64,000 nucleotides of DNA, taken from contig JADNRX010000112.1 of assembly GCA_015501595.1 (NCBI GenBank), positions 85,706-149,705 of the forward strand, in the 5' to 3' direction. Position numbers and translations under genes: made by a program. Each line of letters starts with the position of its first letter. Within the stretch, counting starts at the first letter, position 1. Under the pieces are notes generated by a model. That model saw only the letters and a program-made list of their open reading frames with translations. It was not told the DNA's origin and did not search any database. This DNA is from Hymenopellis radicata (taxonomy: Eukaryota > Basidiomycota > Agaricomycetes > Agaricales > Physalacriaceae). Shown one piece after another: positions 32,908 to 44,600 of the stretch.

Positions 32908-34296
32908 TTATACAACTATTTGCTCCTTTTTGCGATATAATACATGTGCTAAAGTTCCTCCTTTTGCTTGATATAAATTATCTTTCATATTATGAAATAA
33001 TCCCTCGTTCTGGGCTTCTCTTTGTATGAACCCATCATATAACCATATATTTCTTGCATCATCAACCCATCTAGAAATAAAATGCCCAATCTCACCAGGA
33101 ATAAAATATGTAAGACCTGAGATAATATATTCTATATTTTCAGTATTAATATTTACTATTATTGTCTCATTAAGTTCAATCTCAGGCCATGCTTGTGTAT
33201 TGAAAAATAAAAATTCTAAATTATCATTAAGAATATGAATGCGACTGCATTCAGATTGACATAAAGTACAAGTTTTTGAAGTCCATACAGGAAAATCACA
33301 TTCTACAAAACTTTGAATATCAAAATAAATATCTCTCTTAGCTATTCGAAAAATACAAGTAGTTGAAGGTCTTCTAATTTGAATTAAATGCTCATCATAT
33401 GTCCAACAAGATAAATATGATGTACTAGGACTCTCATTATAAATTATCATATAATCAATAACATCATCTAACATACAAACAGCTCCTTGAGTAAAGTTTC
33501 TAGGCTCAGTTTCACACAGCATATTTCTTATATTATCTCGAATGAAATCAATTTTTTCTTTTGATATTAGAGCATGTTCCATACATTGCTTAGCAAAAAA
33601 GCCAATACGATGTAATGTTATCGATTGCATAACATTATTATAATAATCAATATTTGATCTCCATAAATTAAACATAATAAATAGCCAGCTATCATATGCA
33701 CAACTGTTGTCTTTCCACTTTGGACCATATGGTAAATTTGAATTATAGATTTGTACATTATTTCTGGTTTGTATATTTTTATTATTACTTTCTACAGATA
33801 AAATAGAGATAGAAAGAGTAGATTTAATAGATATATTCTGTTGATCATTAGAGGAATTATGAGCTTCTTTTTTCTTTCTAGGCTTAGGAGGTAAATATTT
33901 CCATTCAATATTATCAGAAGTTAATTCAATAAAGGGATCATTATCATTCCAATGTAAGGCGATAGGACAAGTTTGAGGAATATAATTTTTACCCATATAT
34001 TTCCTAAAATCTGAAATCATCGTATATCTAGTCTCTGCTCTTAAAGGATATGGTAATTTTCCTTCATAATGTAGTCTGGTAATTTCATCTAATAATTCAA
34101 GTTCCCTCAACTCTTGTCTTAAATCTCCAGCAGCACCTCCTGTAATTACAGAAGGGTCAAAGTCCTGTAAAATTAATGTTCCAGCTGCAGTGCGACCTCG
34201 AGATAAGGCAGTATAAACACCTTGATGAGAATCACAGTAATTGAGATGTGCTACACTATAATCTCTTGACTTTCCCTGAGATGCATAGACAGTCAT
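32908..34296 (-). pseudogene. Helitron helicase end fused to ubiquitin-peptidase-like domain
   Basis: This is a 462-residue frame. The beginning is the last part of a PIF1-type helicase: YASQGKSRDYS, QGVYTALSRGRTAAGTLILQ, and ITGGAAGDLRQELRELELLDE. After a linker the second half has WKDNSCAYDSWLF (candidate catalytic Cys at about residue 199) and GEIGHFISRW...NIWLYDG (candidate catalytic His at about 406), the Cys-box and His-box layout of ubiquitin-specific (C19-like) cysteine peptidases. A CxxC pair (CTLCQSEC) lies between them. Such a C-terminal peptidase is seen in some Helitrons of mushrooms. Both candidate catalytic residues look intact here although upstream helicase parts are broken. 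Confidence 0.78.
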
Positions 34297-34406
34297 AGAA
34301 AAATTTACTTGTAAATCTATTTGCTTTCTTGAAATTGTAATTTGTATATCATTAGGTAACTTAACAGAAATTCTAATAGATTGTGCTGAAACAATAGGAA
34401 CTACAT

Positions 34407-34721
34407 TTAATGGTAAATTGGTAATTGTACATTTGAAGGTGGATTTTTTAATCTTACAAAAACGACATCTAATACAGGACGACCTCTAGATCCTGTATGA
34501 CTTTGCCATGAATGAACATAAGCTTCTTGTCCTTTAGTAATATTTAGCTCTGTAGCTAAATTTGCACGAATCATGACAGGTATACCAATACAAATACTAA
34601 TAATACCAGGAATATTTGCTTGTCCAGTAGAAGATGGAGGTAAAGACCATAACAACTCTTGTAGATCATCTGTTAATATTTTTGTTTTATGACGTATACC
34701 AGCAGAAGCTCTAGTTACCAT
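34407..34721 (-). pseudogene. Helitron PIF1 helicase, 2B/C-terminal fragment
   Basis: The frame contains VMIRANLATELNITKGQEAYV and GRPVLDVVFVRLKNPP, standard PIF1-Helitron motifs between the helicase core and the SRG region. It is separated from the next frame by a frameshift (110 bases between the stop and the next Met, with the connecting sequence PIVSAQSIRISVKLPNDIQ in another frame) and from the previous frame by frameshifts near 34.81 and 34.89 kb. Confidence 0.75.
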
Positions 34722-34901
34722 TTCATCTCTCGTTTCTGTTGCTTGATCTTCAGAATAAAAGTGATAAAGAGTTTGTTGAGTATCAGCAGCAAACCGTATA
34801 GCCCTAATCGATTAATTTCATCTTGATGAGAATGAAGATATGAAATAATAGATACATCTCGAAAATGAGGCAATGTAATATTTTTTGTATCACTATAATT
34901 A

Positions 34902-35686
34902 TTATGAATTAGTGTTCTTCAAAAAGGTAATATCTTCAGTAGTACATGACTTATATCGCATATTTTCTAAAGCTGTACGTAATTTACAATCTTCTGTAGA
35001 TGCACTTTGCATACACATATTTTTTCTTAAAATAACAACAGTAGTAATCATATGCCAAAGAGCTTTGCCAATTGCAGCTTCTTGTTCATATACAGTTTTT
35101 CCAAACATTCCAACTTTTCTACTATATAAAGCTGGTCCTCCACTTTCTTTTGTACGAACTGGTGGTAGTTGAGCAAAATCCCTGAAAATATCATATTAAC
35201 ACCTCCAAATGGTAAATCAGTACAGCCTTTAGCAATTCCTAAACGAGCACTAATATGATATAAATCATTACATGACAACATAGAATTTTCATCAATAAAT
35301 ATATAGGAAATACCTTTTAAACGAGCACATAAATGAGCTACTTGAGTTGTTGTCATTTCTAATCTGACACTTTGATTAATACCCAATAAAGAATGATATG
35401 TACATCCAGTCAAATTTGCAGCAGCTGATCCAGTAGGTGCTGTAATAGCTAATTTATATCGCTCTTCTTTTTCTGTAAAGTAATCAACAAGAGCATCTAA
35501 AACTCTAGATTTTCCTGTACCACCCATACCTGTAATATACATTTTTAACTGTGTATCTGGCGCATCTACAGCATGTCGTGTAACAATATGAAATGCTCGA
35601 GCTTGCTCTTTGTTTAAATCTAACTTCTTTATAAGATTTTGAGTAACTTCATCATTTCTAATACTAGCAGATGTACGTAGTTGCAT
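34902..35686 (-). pseudogene. Helitron PIF1-type helicase core, frameshifted
   Basis: Walker A is YITGMGGTGKSRVLDAL and Walker B is IFIDENSML. After MIFSG the frame slips by one base in a G run near 35179: the expected DFAQLPPVRTK motif is encoded in the adjacent frame, which then runs through KALWHMITTVVILRKNM to a stop at 34902. The helicase would have unwound DNA during rolling-circle transposition. The single-base loss in a homopolymer may be mutation or sequence error. Confidence 0.8.
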
Positions 35687-35749
35687 TAATTCTTTATTAG
35701 TAATTCTAAGAGAACCCTGTAATTTGAAGGAATACCAAAATAATATGGC

Positions 35750-37054
35750 TTATCTTGATAGGTATATCTGAAGGAATTCCAAGTTTACGTTGAGTTTGAA
35801 TATTAGTTTTACCTTGATCAACATCAAGTTTCCATTGATGCGCGATTGAGATAATGTGATAGGTTCATATATTATATTATTATTCAAAGAAATACTTTCT
35901 GTACACCAACCAAATGTTGTTAAAATATCTTGTATATCTTTTGCCTCTTTGAAACGTTTTAGTGAATTTTTACCAAGAGATAAACCCTCAATATCTTCTA
36001 AACCTAACTCAGTAAGATTATAATCATTATGTTCTAAACTAAATTCTTCATCAAAGGTTTCATATGATTTTAAATGATCGTCTAATTCCTGTAAACCTTG
36101 ATCTACATCCAAACCTAATTTCATTTGATCTCTGAAATTATCTCGAGCATCTAAGCATTCATATCTTAAGTGAAAGTTGGCCATTAGCTGTTTTTGACGA
36201 TCTGTAAAAATATGAGCATTAAATGCTTGCGACCATGTTTGTTCTACTGTTTTTAAATCAGAAGGTGAAGTCCATGGTTTGAAAATAGATAACATAGTAC
36301 AACAATAGTAGTCTCTATTTTCTTGATCTTTGCGAGGTAAAGCTCCTCCAGTAATATTAGGAATTAAACTTCGATCTTCACTACAGCAAATAACATAGTG
36401 TGTATTTTTTAGTTCATGTCCATCAGCAAAATAATGTTTACCTACATCAGAATCCTCTTCTTCATTATTTTCAAAATTGATATGAATAGGAAAATCATTA
36501 ACTTCAACTGCAGTTTGCCCCGACAAAATAGTATCATCACTTTCATATCCATTACAATTTTGTTCGCTATCATCATGATCATTTACTAAAGTTTTAGTTG
36601 GAGATGAAGGAGAAACATTATTTTGAGAAGATATATAAGTAGATTTCTTAGGAGTAGTATACATTTGAGATGATATTTCTGGATATTCAGATATAATTTC
36701 ATCAACTTCCATATAATTATCATCTTCTGGAATGATAATTTTTTCTGGTTCAGTTGAAGTCTCCTTTTTAACTTTACAAAGTCGAACCCAATCCCATACA
36801 CATAAATGCTTCAAAGTTAATGGTCGAAATATATAATCATCAAGTCGAGAGTATTTAATAATCTCATTTTTATATTTTTTAATCATAACTTTTTCTCGTA
36901 CAATATGTGGATCATCAGGATTCCAAAAAAATAAGACTTCAGAAACATAATGTTTCCAAAAGAATAATACAAATTTAGCATTTGTATAATGATCAGGAAA
37001 GCCTAGTAAATAAGAACACATCATAGGATTACCAAGTTCCATTTTAATACCCAA
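35750..37054 (-). pseudogene. Helitron Rep-helicase linker region
   Basis: This 434-residue frame connects the Rep domain to the helicase. It begins with NPMMCSYLLGFPDHYTNAKF, a conserved segment after the Rep domain of fungal Helitrons, and contains RPLTLKHLCVWDW and acidic runs. It is joined in frame to the preceding segment (90 bases of open sequence after the TGA at 37145). Confidence 0.7.
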
Positions 37055-37144
37055 GTTATTTACTATTCTCGTAATTAATTTTCTAGACTTTTGCTCAGAA
37101 GTATCTGTACTATTTAATAGCTCGACACTTCTTAAAAAAACAGA

Positions 37145-38086
37145 TCAAATAGCATCAAATATTATATATGTTTTTAAGCTAGGCTTTACGATATACTCAG
37201 AAACATAATGTATCGTAGCTCCAATGGCAGTGCCTGATTTTAGAGAAGTTACATCAATATTACATCGTAAACAATACGTAATAACAGCTGTAATCATATT
37301 TAAATTCGACTCTAGCTGTTTCATATCAATATGACCATCCTCACTAATAGTAGTAAAAAGAAAGATTTTTCTAGGAAAACGAGCTCTACATCGTTTCCAT
37401 TTATTATCAAGACAACCTTTACTATCAGAAAATTTATTTTTCTGATTTAAATCATCAGATTTACTTCTACATGTATGAATTTGTAACTGACCAAGAATAA
37501 AATCTACTGTATTATTGAAATGAAGCCACCATTCATCAGATGCATTACATAAATCACAGATATGAAGATTATCTACATCCATTAAATCAGAATCTAGAGT
37601 GCGAGGAAGTGTATTAAATACATTTGTAAATAAGTTATCTACATCCATATTATCATTTGATAAGATTATATTATCTTTAACATTATCTATATCCATATTA
37701 TTAATAGTAGAGGTAGTAGCATGAAGTTTTGAACAAGTAGGTGGAGGACAAGTTGGTAGAACTACTAAAGGATTTTTAAATCCTGGAGTTGTAGACAAGA
37801 TATGATTATTCTGCAATACGTCATTATAAGAACCATTCATAAAATGACCTTGATGAGACGATTCTAGATACTCTATCATTTTCTTTCTAAAAGGGGAGTT
37901 TATATCTAAAATATTTGTACGAACTTGTTGAGGAGATAAACTACCTCGTACATATCCAATAAAATGACCATGTAATGTTAAGCGTCCTTGTTGTTCTACT
38001 GAGCCATAATACCATGCCATATCACCATATGCACCTCGATGATCTGAATCAACCCCTAAAATATATTTTATAAATAATTCAATCAT
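37145..38086 (-). pseudogene. Helitron Rep (HUH endonuclease) domain
   Basis: GRLTLHGHF near residues 34-42 is the two-histidine metal-binding motif, preceded by AWYYGSVEQQ. Toward the end, HYVSEYIVKPSLKTY supplies the pair of tyrosines expected of a Helitron Rep nuclease. It is preceded in the same frame by 11 codons (NPVAAARFFNF) and a TAA at 38120, and ends at an in-frame TGA at 37145, so at least two nonsense mutations interrupt a once continuous frame. Confidence 0.8.
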
Positions 38087-38119
38087 AAAATTAAAAAAGC
38101 GAGCAGCAGCTACTGGATT

Positions 38120-39229
38120 TTAAGTTACATGTAATTTTTGTAAATGAATAGGCAAAATATGATTAGGTGTAAATGTTTCATTAGTTTCAGCCCAATATAA
38201 ACATAGAGGATGTTCGAAATCTGCTGGTGTTATAGTAATATACCAAGATGGAGCGCCTTCAGAAGCCATTAAGGAGAATAATTCTGAGCGCATATATTTT
38301 TTGCTTGTAAGTGAGCCTTGAACTTTTCCAGCTACAAGATCAATATCATGCAATACCTGAAAACAATCTTTTTCATCTTGAGTTTTAGGTGAGAAACTAC
38401 CTTCTGATTTTAGAATTTCAGTAATTCGCTGTAATGTATTTTGATTCAAGTTCAATAAACGTTTACTAATGTCAGGAAATTTTGGTTTTTCTGTTAATAA
38501 ATAGCCACTAGTATTACTTTGTCTAATTTGTTGATGACTAAATGCGATAAATGGAAAATTTTTATCTAACTGAAAACGCTTATCATGATACATAAGAAGC
38601 CATCGATAATGATCACGTAAGGAGATTTTCTTAGTTAGTCCAATACCACCTAAGCCATAGGGAAATAGCCAAGGAAACATCAAAGGATATAATGCTAAAT
38701 TATGATAAATAGATTCTGCAGCTTCTTTACGATGTATAGCTAAAACACTGCCTTTTCGATTATCATACCAATCCATAGCTGCTGCTTTTTTTGCTCCATA
38801 TGTCATTGTATCAAGTTGTGTACCTACAAGTCCATGAATAATAAATGCACACTCATCTTCTTCAATATCTGTTCCTTGAGTATCTTTATTTTCATGTACA
38901 CTAGGATCAATAGTAATATTAGTATCAGATGTATTTTCTTTATAATGTAAACTAAGTGGAGGCATATCTTCAGGATATGTTTTTAGATTTTCCTCAGAGG
39001 GTGGGCCTAAATCCATATATTCAGAGTGATTTAAACGTAACCAATTTAAGGCATTACGAACTACGCTTGGTCTTACTACTAGAGGTAATTTTCTAAAATG
39101 TTCAGCATTTGGTTTTTTAGGACCAGTATAAAACATTACAATAGCTTCTTCAATCTCAGCACGAGGTGGCGGTAATATATTATACATTTTTGGTGTAGGA
39201 TTTGCAAATGCTACACAATGTGCAACCAT
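38120..39229 (-). pseudogene. Helitron helicase-like N-terminal domain
   Basis: The frame holds LALYPLMFPWLFPYGLGGIG, ISLRDHYRWLLMYHDKRFQ and PSWYITITPADFEHPL, hallmark segments of the Helitron helicase-like domain that precedes the Rep motif. The N-terminal part, PLVVRPSVVRNALNWLRLNH, is the usual segment upstream of it. It overlaps the preceding frame slightly and ends at an in-frame TAA. Confidence 0.8.
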
Positions 39230-40180
39230 TTTTCGATAACCGAATTTATTTTAATAAAGCAAGCATTATGTCGTACTCGAGCTATAACAATTTGTTCAAT
39301 CCAATTTAAGCAAGATAACTGTTCAGGTACTGGGCCAAGCCAAAGAGAATTTGCAAGTGCATTTATTGGTATTTCATTATTTCTAATACTTGCACGGCAT
39401 GTATCACATATATTTTTACAGCTTGAATCAATAACAGGGCCAGAAATATCTATAATAGGATCTTTATCAGAAAATCGCTCTTGTCGTGTTACACCAACTA
39501 CTTCTAGTACAGATAAAAGATTTTTTACTGCACTTAATTTACTTAAATTTTTTGTAGGAACTAATTGACCGCAAACAGCACATCCAGCTTCTTCAAAAAA
39601 TGCAGGATTTAATTCAGAGCATACACCTCGAACAATATTCTCTATATCAGGAGCAGTTAAGGGATCAGGTGGAAATGATATACTGTCCTGACTTTGTTTA
39701 TATATATAATTCCGTAATGTGCCATTAGAGTCATGAGTTGGAGCTCGAAGAGAGGTTCTTTCAATATTATTTTTTTTCATTCCTTTTCTGATAGGGAGTA
39801 CATTACGCTCTAACTTAAAAACTGTTATGAGATCTTCACAATTATCTGTACAGAAATGTTGTATACAAATATTTTGTAAATCACCTTTTTTACTTCGTTT
39901 ATATCCAAATTTTATATTATGTAAAGCAGCACAAGTCTGTATTTCTGGAATTGTAAGATGCAAACATAAAGTCTGAATGGGAATTTTAACATGTATATAA
40001 TCTCTACCAGATGGATGTTTCACGTCTGCTATCTGTTTTGACATATGACCGATATAAATTATACGTTTACAATTATGTATACCTCTAACTCCATAATCAT
40101 CAAAAAACTCTGGATCAAATGTTATCTTTCGAGCAGCTCCTCCCACTAAAGAACTAAAGGAATGTAGAGAGGGCATAAAA
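39211..40180 (-). pseudogene. Helitron N-terminal region (DUF6570-like)
   Basis: The likely start is MPSLHSFSSLVGG near 40178. ITFDPEFFDDYG, a Cys/His-rich IQHFCTDNC, then CAVCGQLVPTKNLS and ICDTCRASI with LANSLWLGPVPEQLSCLNWIE match the N-terminal DUF6570-type region of fungal Helitron proteins. The open frame runs further upstream only because the adjacent minisatellite has a period divisible by three. Confidence 0.75.
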
Positions 40181-40274
40181 TAAAAATGCACATTAATAAT
40201 ATATATCATATAAATATAAATTAATAACAGTAGTTGCCAAACAGCGCTGTGAAAGTTATATTTATAACTGAAGT

Positions 40275-41205
40275 ACCACAGAAATGGAGTTACAGAGAAT
40301 ATGTTAAAGCATACCGCATACGATGAGAATGTCATTACAAAGGATGAAGAATCAAGGTAGGATGAATCAAAGCATACCGCATATAGTGGGAATGTTGTCA
40401 CAGAGGACGAAGAATCAAGGCATACTATATAGGATAGGAACGTTGTCACAGAGGACGAATCAAAGCATACTGCATATAGCGAGAATAGTGTCTCAGAGGA
40501 TACGCTAAAGCATATCACATACGGCGGGAACATCATCACAGAGGACGAATCAAAGCATACTGCATATAGCGGGAATAGTGTCACAGAGGACACGCCAAAG
40601 CATACCGCATACGGCGGGAACGTCATCACAGAGGATGAATCAAAGCATACCGCGTATTGCGGGAATAGTGTCACAGAGGACACGCCAAAGCATACCGCAT
40701 ACGGCGGGAACGTCATCACAGAGGATGAATCAAAGCATACCGCGTATTGCGGGAATAGTGTCACATAGGACATGCCAAAGCATACCGCATACCGCGGGAA
40801 CGTCGTCATAGAGGACGAATTGAAGCATACCGCATACGGCGGGAACGTCATCACAGAGGATGAATCACAGTATACTGCCGTCTCGAAGGACAGGTCTGAG
40901 CACACCGCATATAGTAGGAACATCGTCCTGAAGGACTGATCTAAGCACACCGCGTACGGCGGGAACGTCGTCACAGAGGACTGGTCTGAGCACACCGCAT
41001 ATGGCGGGAACGTTGTCACAGAGGACAGGTCTGAGCACACCGCATACGGCGGGAACGTCGTCACAGAGGATAGGTCTGAGCACACCGCATACGGCGGGAA
41101 CGTCGTCCCGAAGGACTGGTCTAAGCACATCGCATACGGCGGGAACGTCGTCACAGAGGACAGGTCTGAGCACACCGCATACGGCGGGAATGATGTTACG
41201 GAACA
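40275..41205. repeat. 45-bp minisatellite, about 20 copies
   Basis: The unit GCGGGAACGTCGTCACAGAG followed by GACxxxTCTGAGCACACCGCATAC repeats with a period of 45 bp across the interval, with substitutions between copies and some partial units. Because 45 is divisible by three, both strands stay open; the minus strand would encode a 15-residue repeat SSVTTFPPYAVCSDL. It is GC-richer than the Helitron beside it. Confidence 0.88.
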
Positions 41206-41219
41206 TAAGTTCTTCATGT

Positions 41220-42150
41220 TCTATAAGACTATTATGAGAATTAAGATTGCAGATGAAAATATAGAAGACGTACCGTATCCTCGCACGGGCCTTTGGAGTG
41301 ACTGTAGGGGCAGTATATGACCAAGGGGAACTCAATTATAAGTCCAGTCTAAGTTGTAAGATAAGCGATAAGTCGTGTATACTCTCAAGTGAAGAGATTA
41401 CGTACTGTAAGAGCACAGTCGGCCTTGAACGAGGATGTAGCCCTCAAGGTATTCAAAGCCAGTAAAGGATCAACCAGAGGAGGGTTTTTAAGGAACTGGA
41501 TAGGTTCCAAGTACTGCATAACGAGTAAGCTCACTTCAGGGAGGCATCAGATGGCATACTTTGTAAAATCTGTTTATCAGTCAGAAATAGAGCACATGTT
41601 AGACAGATAGCTAGGCTTACCTATCCAGACTAAGAGAGACAAGATACCAGGCACACAGGTAGGGGAGGAGGAGAGATTCTAACAACATAGCTCACGATGG
41701 GGAGAAGACAACACGTGTTGATCTAAAAAAAATTGACCGATCAGTTAACTAGAACAGGAAATGTCCAGATTAGGAAATGTTGATTGCACAAATTACTATA
41801 ACATTTGGACGGCATCATGAATACTACTGTGGCCTCATCCTACGCCTTAGAAGGTTTTTCACCAGGCATGCCACCCGCTTCTCCAAGAGCCGGTGTTCAC
41901 GTTGGCACCGGGTGGTTTGTTCAGGCAGTTTAACTAGGTCTTCCTGCAGGCCGATAACTTGAGCGAGAGGACAGCCACTGTCCCGATGCAACGTACAAAC
42001 GGGATCAACACATACAACGAGAGGCTACAAAACTATCGACGAAAAGGGAGAAAGAGAGGACTAACTAATACCGAATGGCAGTCACCAAGCTACACCAACA
42101 TCGTGCCTAGGAAACTTGTCACAATCAAGCGCGTCTATTTAAGTAAATCC
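41220..42150. other. No gene recognised
   Basis: The sequence between the minisatellite and the 3' end of the interrupted gene. Short frames only; no domain, terminal repeat or tRNA seen. Confidence 0.4.
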
Positions 42151-42744
42151 TTACGCTTGATCGTCCGAATCCATGAATTGCGACCTAACTGCATCCAACT
42201 CGAACAATCCTTCATCGACTTGCACAGGACTCGTTACGTCGGCGTCATGAAGGGATTCAGCCAAAGAACCGTCCGGATTTCTGGTTCCGTTCGCGTTCTC
42301 CAGCAAGTGCTTGAAATTGCTATCCATGTACAGATCAGCATCCCACTGACTCGTCTCTTCCACCAATTCGCGAATGATACCGAGGAGCACATTGGTCCCG
42401 TCATCGTTGAGCCTCGTCAACCGATGTGAGGACGTGCTAGAACGCTTGTCGTCGTCAGACTTGGCCGCAACGCTACTGTGTCTCGAATCGCTGGGCGGGA
42501 AGCCAAGTCCTATATGTAGGGTTCGAAAGTCCGGTTAAGTTAGGTTAAGTGACCTTATTCTGACATGACCGGTAACCGGACCGGTTACGCAAATATGGGA
42601 TTTTGCCTAACCGTTAACCGTGACCGGTTAAGCAGCCTGACCGGTCAGGTCAAGCACGGTCAAGCAGTTTTAACCGGTTATGACCGTAGTCGAGTCAAGA
42701 CCGGTTATGATCAGTCAAGACTGGTACTACAGTACAACAAAATA

Positions 42745-42835
42745 GCAGCGGCAGGACTCGAACTTACGAGCTTGGCTATTTACATGCCCCACCAGCAGCC
42801 ACACAACCTACTACACCATTAAGACATCTCTTGCT
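42745..42835 (-). other. tRNA-related sequence inside the hAT element
   Basis: On the minus strand, TTAATGGTGTAGTAGG fits a Pol III A box and AAGTTCGAGTCCTGC about 60 bases later fits the B box with the T loop. The acceptor and T stems do not pair fully, so a functional tRNA is unlikely; it may be a tRNA-derived SINE head or an internal Pol III promoter. Confidence 0.45.
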
Positions 42836-43209
42836 GTCTGGCTGTGGCATCATATCAGTACCCGCCTCTGAACCGTGATAGATGCTCAGCGAAGGTTACT
42901 GAATTTCATGATTTTAAGTTATATCCATCTCCAGGTCGAGTACATACCTTGTAGACACACTCTAAATATAACAATCATATATATTCATCTGTTGGTGCGG
43001 AGACGAACGGCCAGTTGAGTTGTTGTAGTAGTAGTAGTAGTGTTATAAGAGGTTACAAGCACCTACAGTGCGAGTATTGTCTTGCACTCACCCAAAAGTG
43101 GTAAAATTCAAAGTTGTAGCATTCATTCCTAGCAGTACATCCCGGCGTATCCGAGTGTGAGTACTGCCTTCGTTCTTGCGTTGTTCGTGTTCCGAGGTCG
43201 CAGAATTAG

Positions 43210-44600
43210 GTCGGTCCGATCATCCGAGTGGTGATCGATGGCCAGATCTCTACCTCAAACCACCACCACCTCACGACGCCTGACTCCGAAGACCCGACCT
43301 TGGGACGCGGGCCTTCCAGGCGTCGTTCTGCTCCCATCTAACTCTTTTTCCCTCTGTTTTCGTGGATACGCGGGCTTGAAGAGCCCCGGCGGCCCCGCAG
43401 GACGCGTAAGCCCTCGAACGAGGCCGCATACCTTCGACAACGATGACGGATACCCTCTCTCAAGCAGAGGATTCAGAAACTTGACTTTGGAACCCGATGC
43501 CGCGCTGTCGGCGGACAGGCGGCGTCAACAAGGTACGTATTTTTCTCTCTGTTCTGCTTATGATTACATCTGACTACAACGACCACCACACCAGCGGCGC
43601 GACAACGACAACGACGACACTGTCACCATGGAAACGACTCGTCGACCCGCCGAACTGTGTACAGACAGGCGGCGTCCTTCAGGTGCGCGGCTGCTTTGTT
43701 TGATTTTGATCGCAACTTTCCTTACACAGCACCCACCACGACGTCGGACCACCACCGCGACAAGACACCGGCCACAACACGACCATGACCGCTTCCAGGC
43801 ATTCTCCTACTCTCATACGACTCTCTTTTTGTCCTTTTTCGTGGATTCGCGGGCTTCAAGAGCCCCGGCGGCCCCGCTGGACGCGTAAGCCCTCCAACGA
43901 GGCCGCAAATCTTCGACGACGATGGTGGACACCGCCCACGGGGCAGAGGGAGCAGGGGATGTATTCTGGAACCCGACCGCACTGTCTGCTGCAGGCTGTG
44001 TCATCAAGGTGCGTGTTTTTCGTCTTTCTCTATCTATACAGCTGACAACTTATTTAGACGGTCGCGACAAGACGCCGGCAACAAGGTTACGGCAACATCA
44101 ACAGCGACGGCAAAGCTACGGTGACGACGACCGCCACCACACTCTCCACACGACGACGGCACCAGAACGACAATGCCAACGTTCCGGGATGACAACCACC
44201 ACCTCGCCACCGCAAGACGACACCGTCAGGACGATGACTCCGCTACCGCAATTACGCCGACATTGCCACGACGGCACCACGAAGATCTGGATCTATGGAT
44301 TACAATGATTTCGGCGCGCGACAACGGCGGAACTTCCAACCGCGACTGCCACTACCACAAGACAACGACGACCACTGCACCATGCCCACCAGGACCACCA
44401 CCACCACCGCGACATCACCATGATGATCAGCCTCACCAACGTCGACCCCAACATCACCATCTCCAGTAAAGGGAAACGGGCCCGCATGACACGTAAGCCC
44501 TTAAACGAGGCCGCCTATCCCGCAGATGGCTTGGCAACCCGACGCTGCACCGTCTGCTGACAGTCGGCGTCATCAAGGTGTGCTATTTTTTTTGCTTTAC
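43210..44600. repeat. Diverged tandem units resembling exon plus intron start
   Basis: (G/C)ACGCGTAAGCCCTC followed by (A/G)AACGAGGCCGC occurs near 43404, 43880 and, more diverged, 44490; each is followed 80-130 bases later by (GACxGGCGGCGTC)AxCAAGGT(A/G)CGT plus a T-rich run, like a splice donor and intron. A fourth, shorter unit lies at 43650-43690. A related piece, with CGATCATCCGAGTGGTGATCG, is shared by 43217 and 46247. Confidence 0.55.

Larger units (their letters stand above)
32900..41220 (-). mobile_element. Decayed autonomous-type Helitron, AT-rich (termini not defined)
   Basis: The minus strand encodes, in the order of fungal Helitrons, a DUF6570-like N-terminal region with Cys-rich segments, a Helitron helicase-like domain, a Rep (HUH) domain, a PIF1-type helicase and a C-terminal ubiquitin-peptidase-like domain. 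Frames are 41217-39211, 39229-38120, 38086-37145, 37054-35750, 35686-35048, 34721-34407 and 34296-32908. They are separated by in-frame stops (38120 and 37145) or frameshifts, so the copy is inactive. Base composition is strongly AT-rich with sharp change at the edges. I could not identify a convincing 5'-TC / CTRR-3' pair, and Helitrons make no target duplication beyond the A/T host bases. Confidence 0.85.

Noticed and set aside
32697..32915. Helitron 3' terminus at the GGGGCCCC / CCCAGCTGGG palindromes
   Set aside because: Palindromes are present, but no CTRR end followed by a host T could be placed with confidence.
40323..40811. Plus-strand repetitive frames (SQRTNQSIPHTAGTS-type repeats) as a repeat protein gene
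   Set aside because: They are the other strand of a 45-bp minisatellite; a period divisible by three keeps all frames open without coding.
43031..43052. (GTA)n microsatellite
   Set aside because: Too short and common to be informative.
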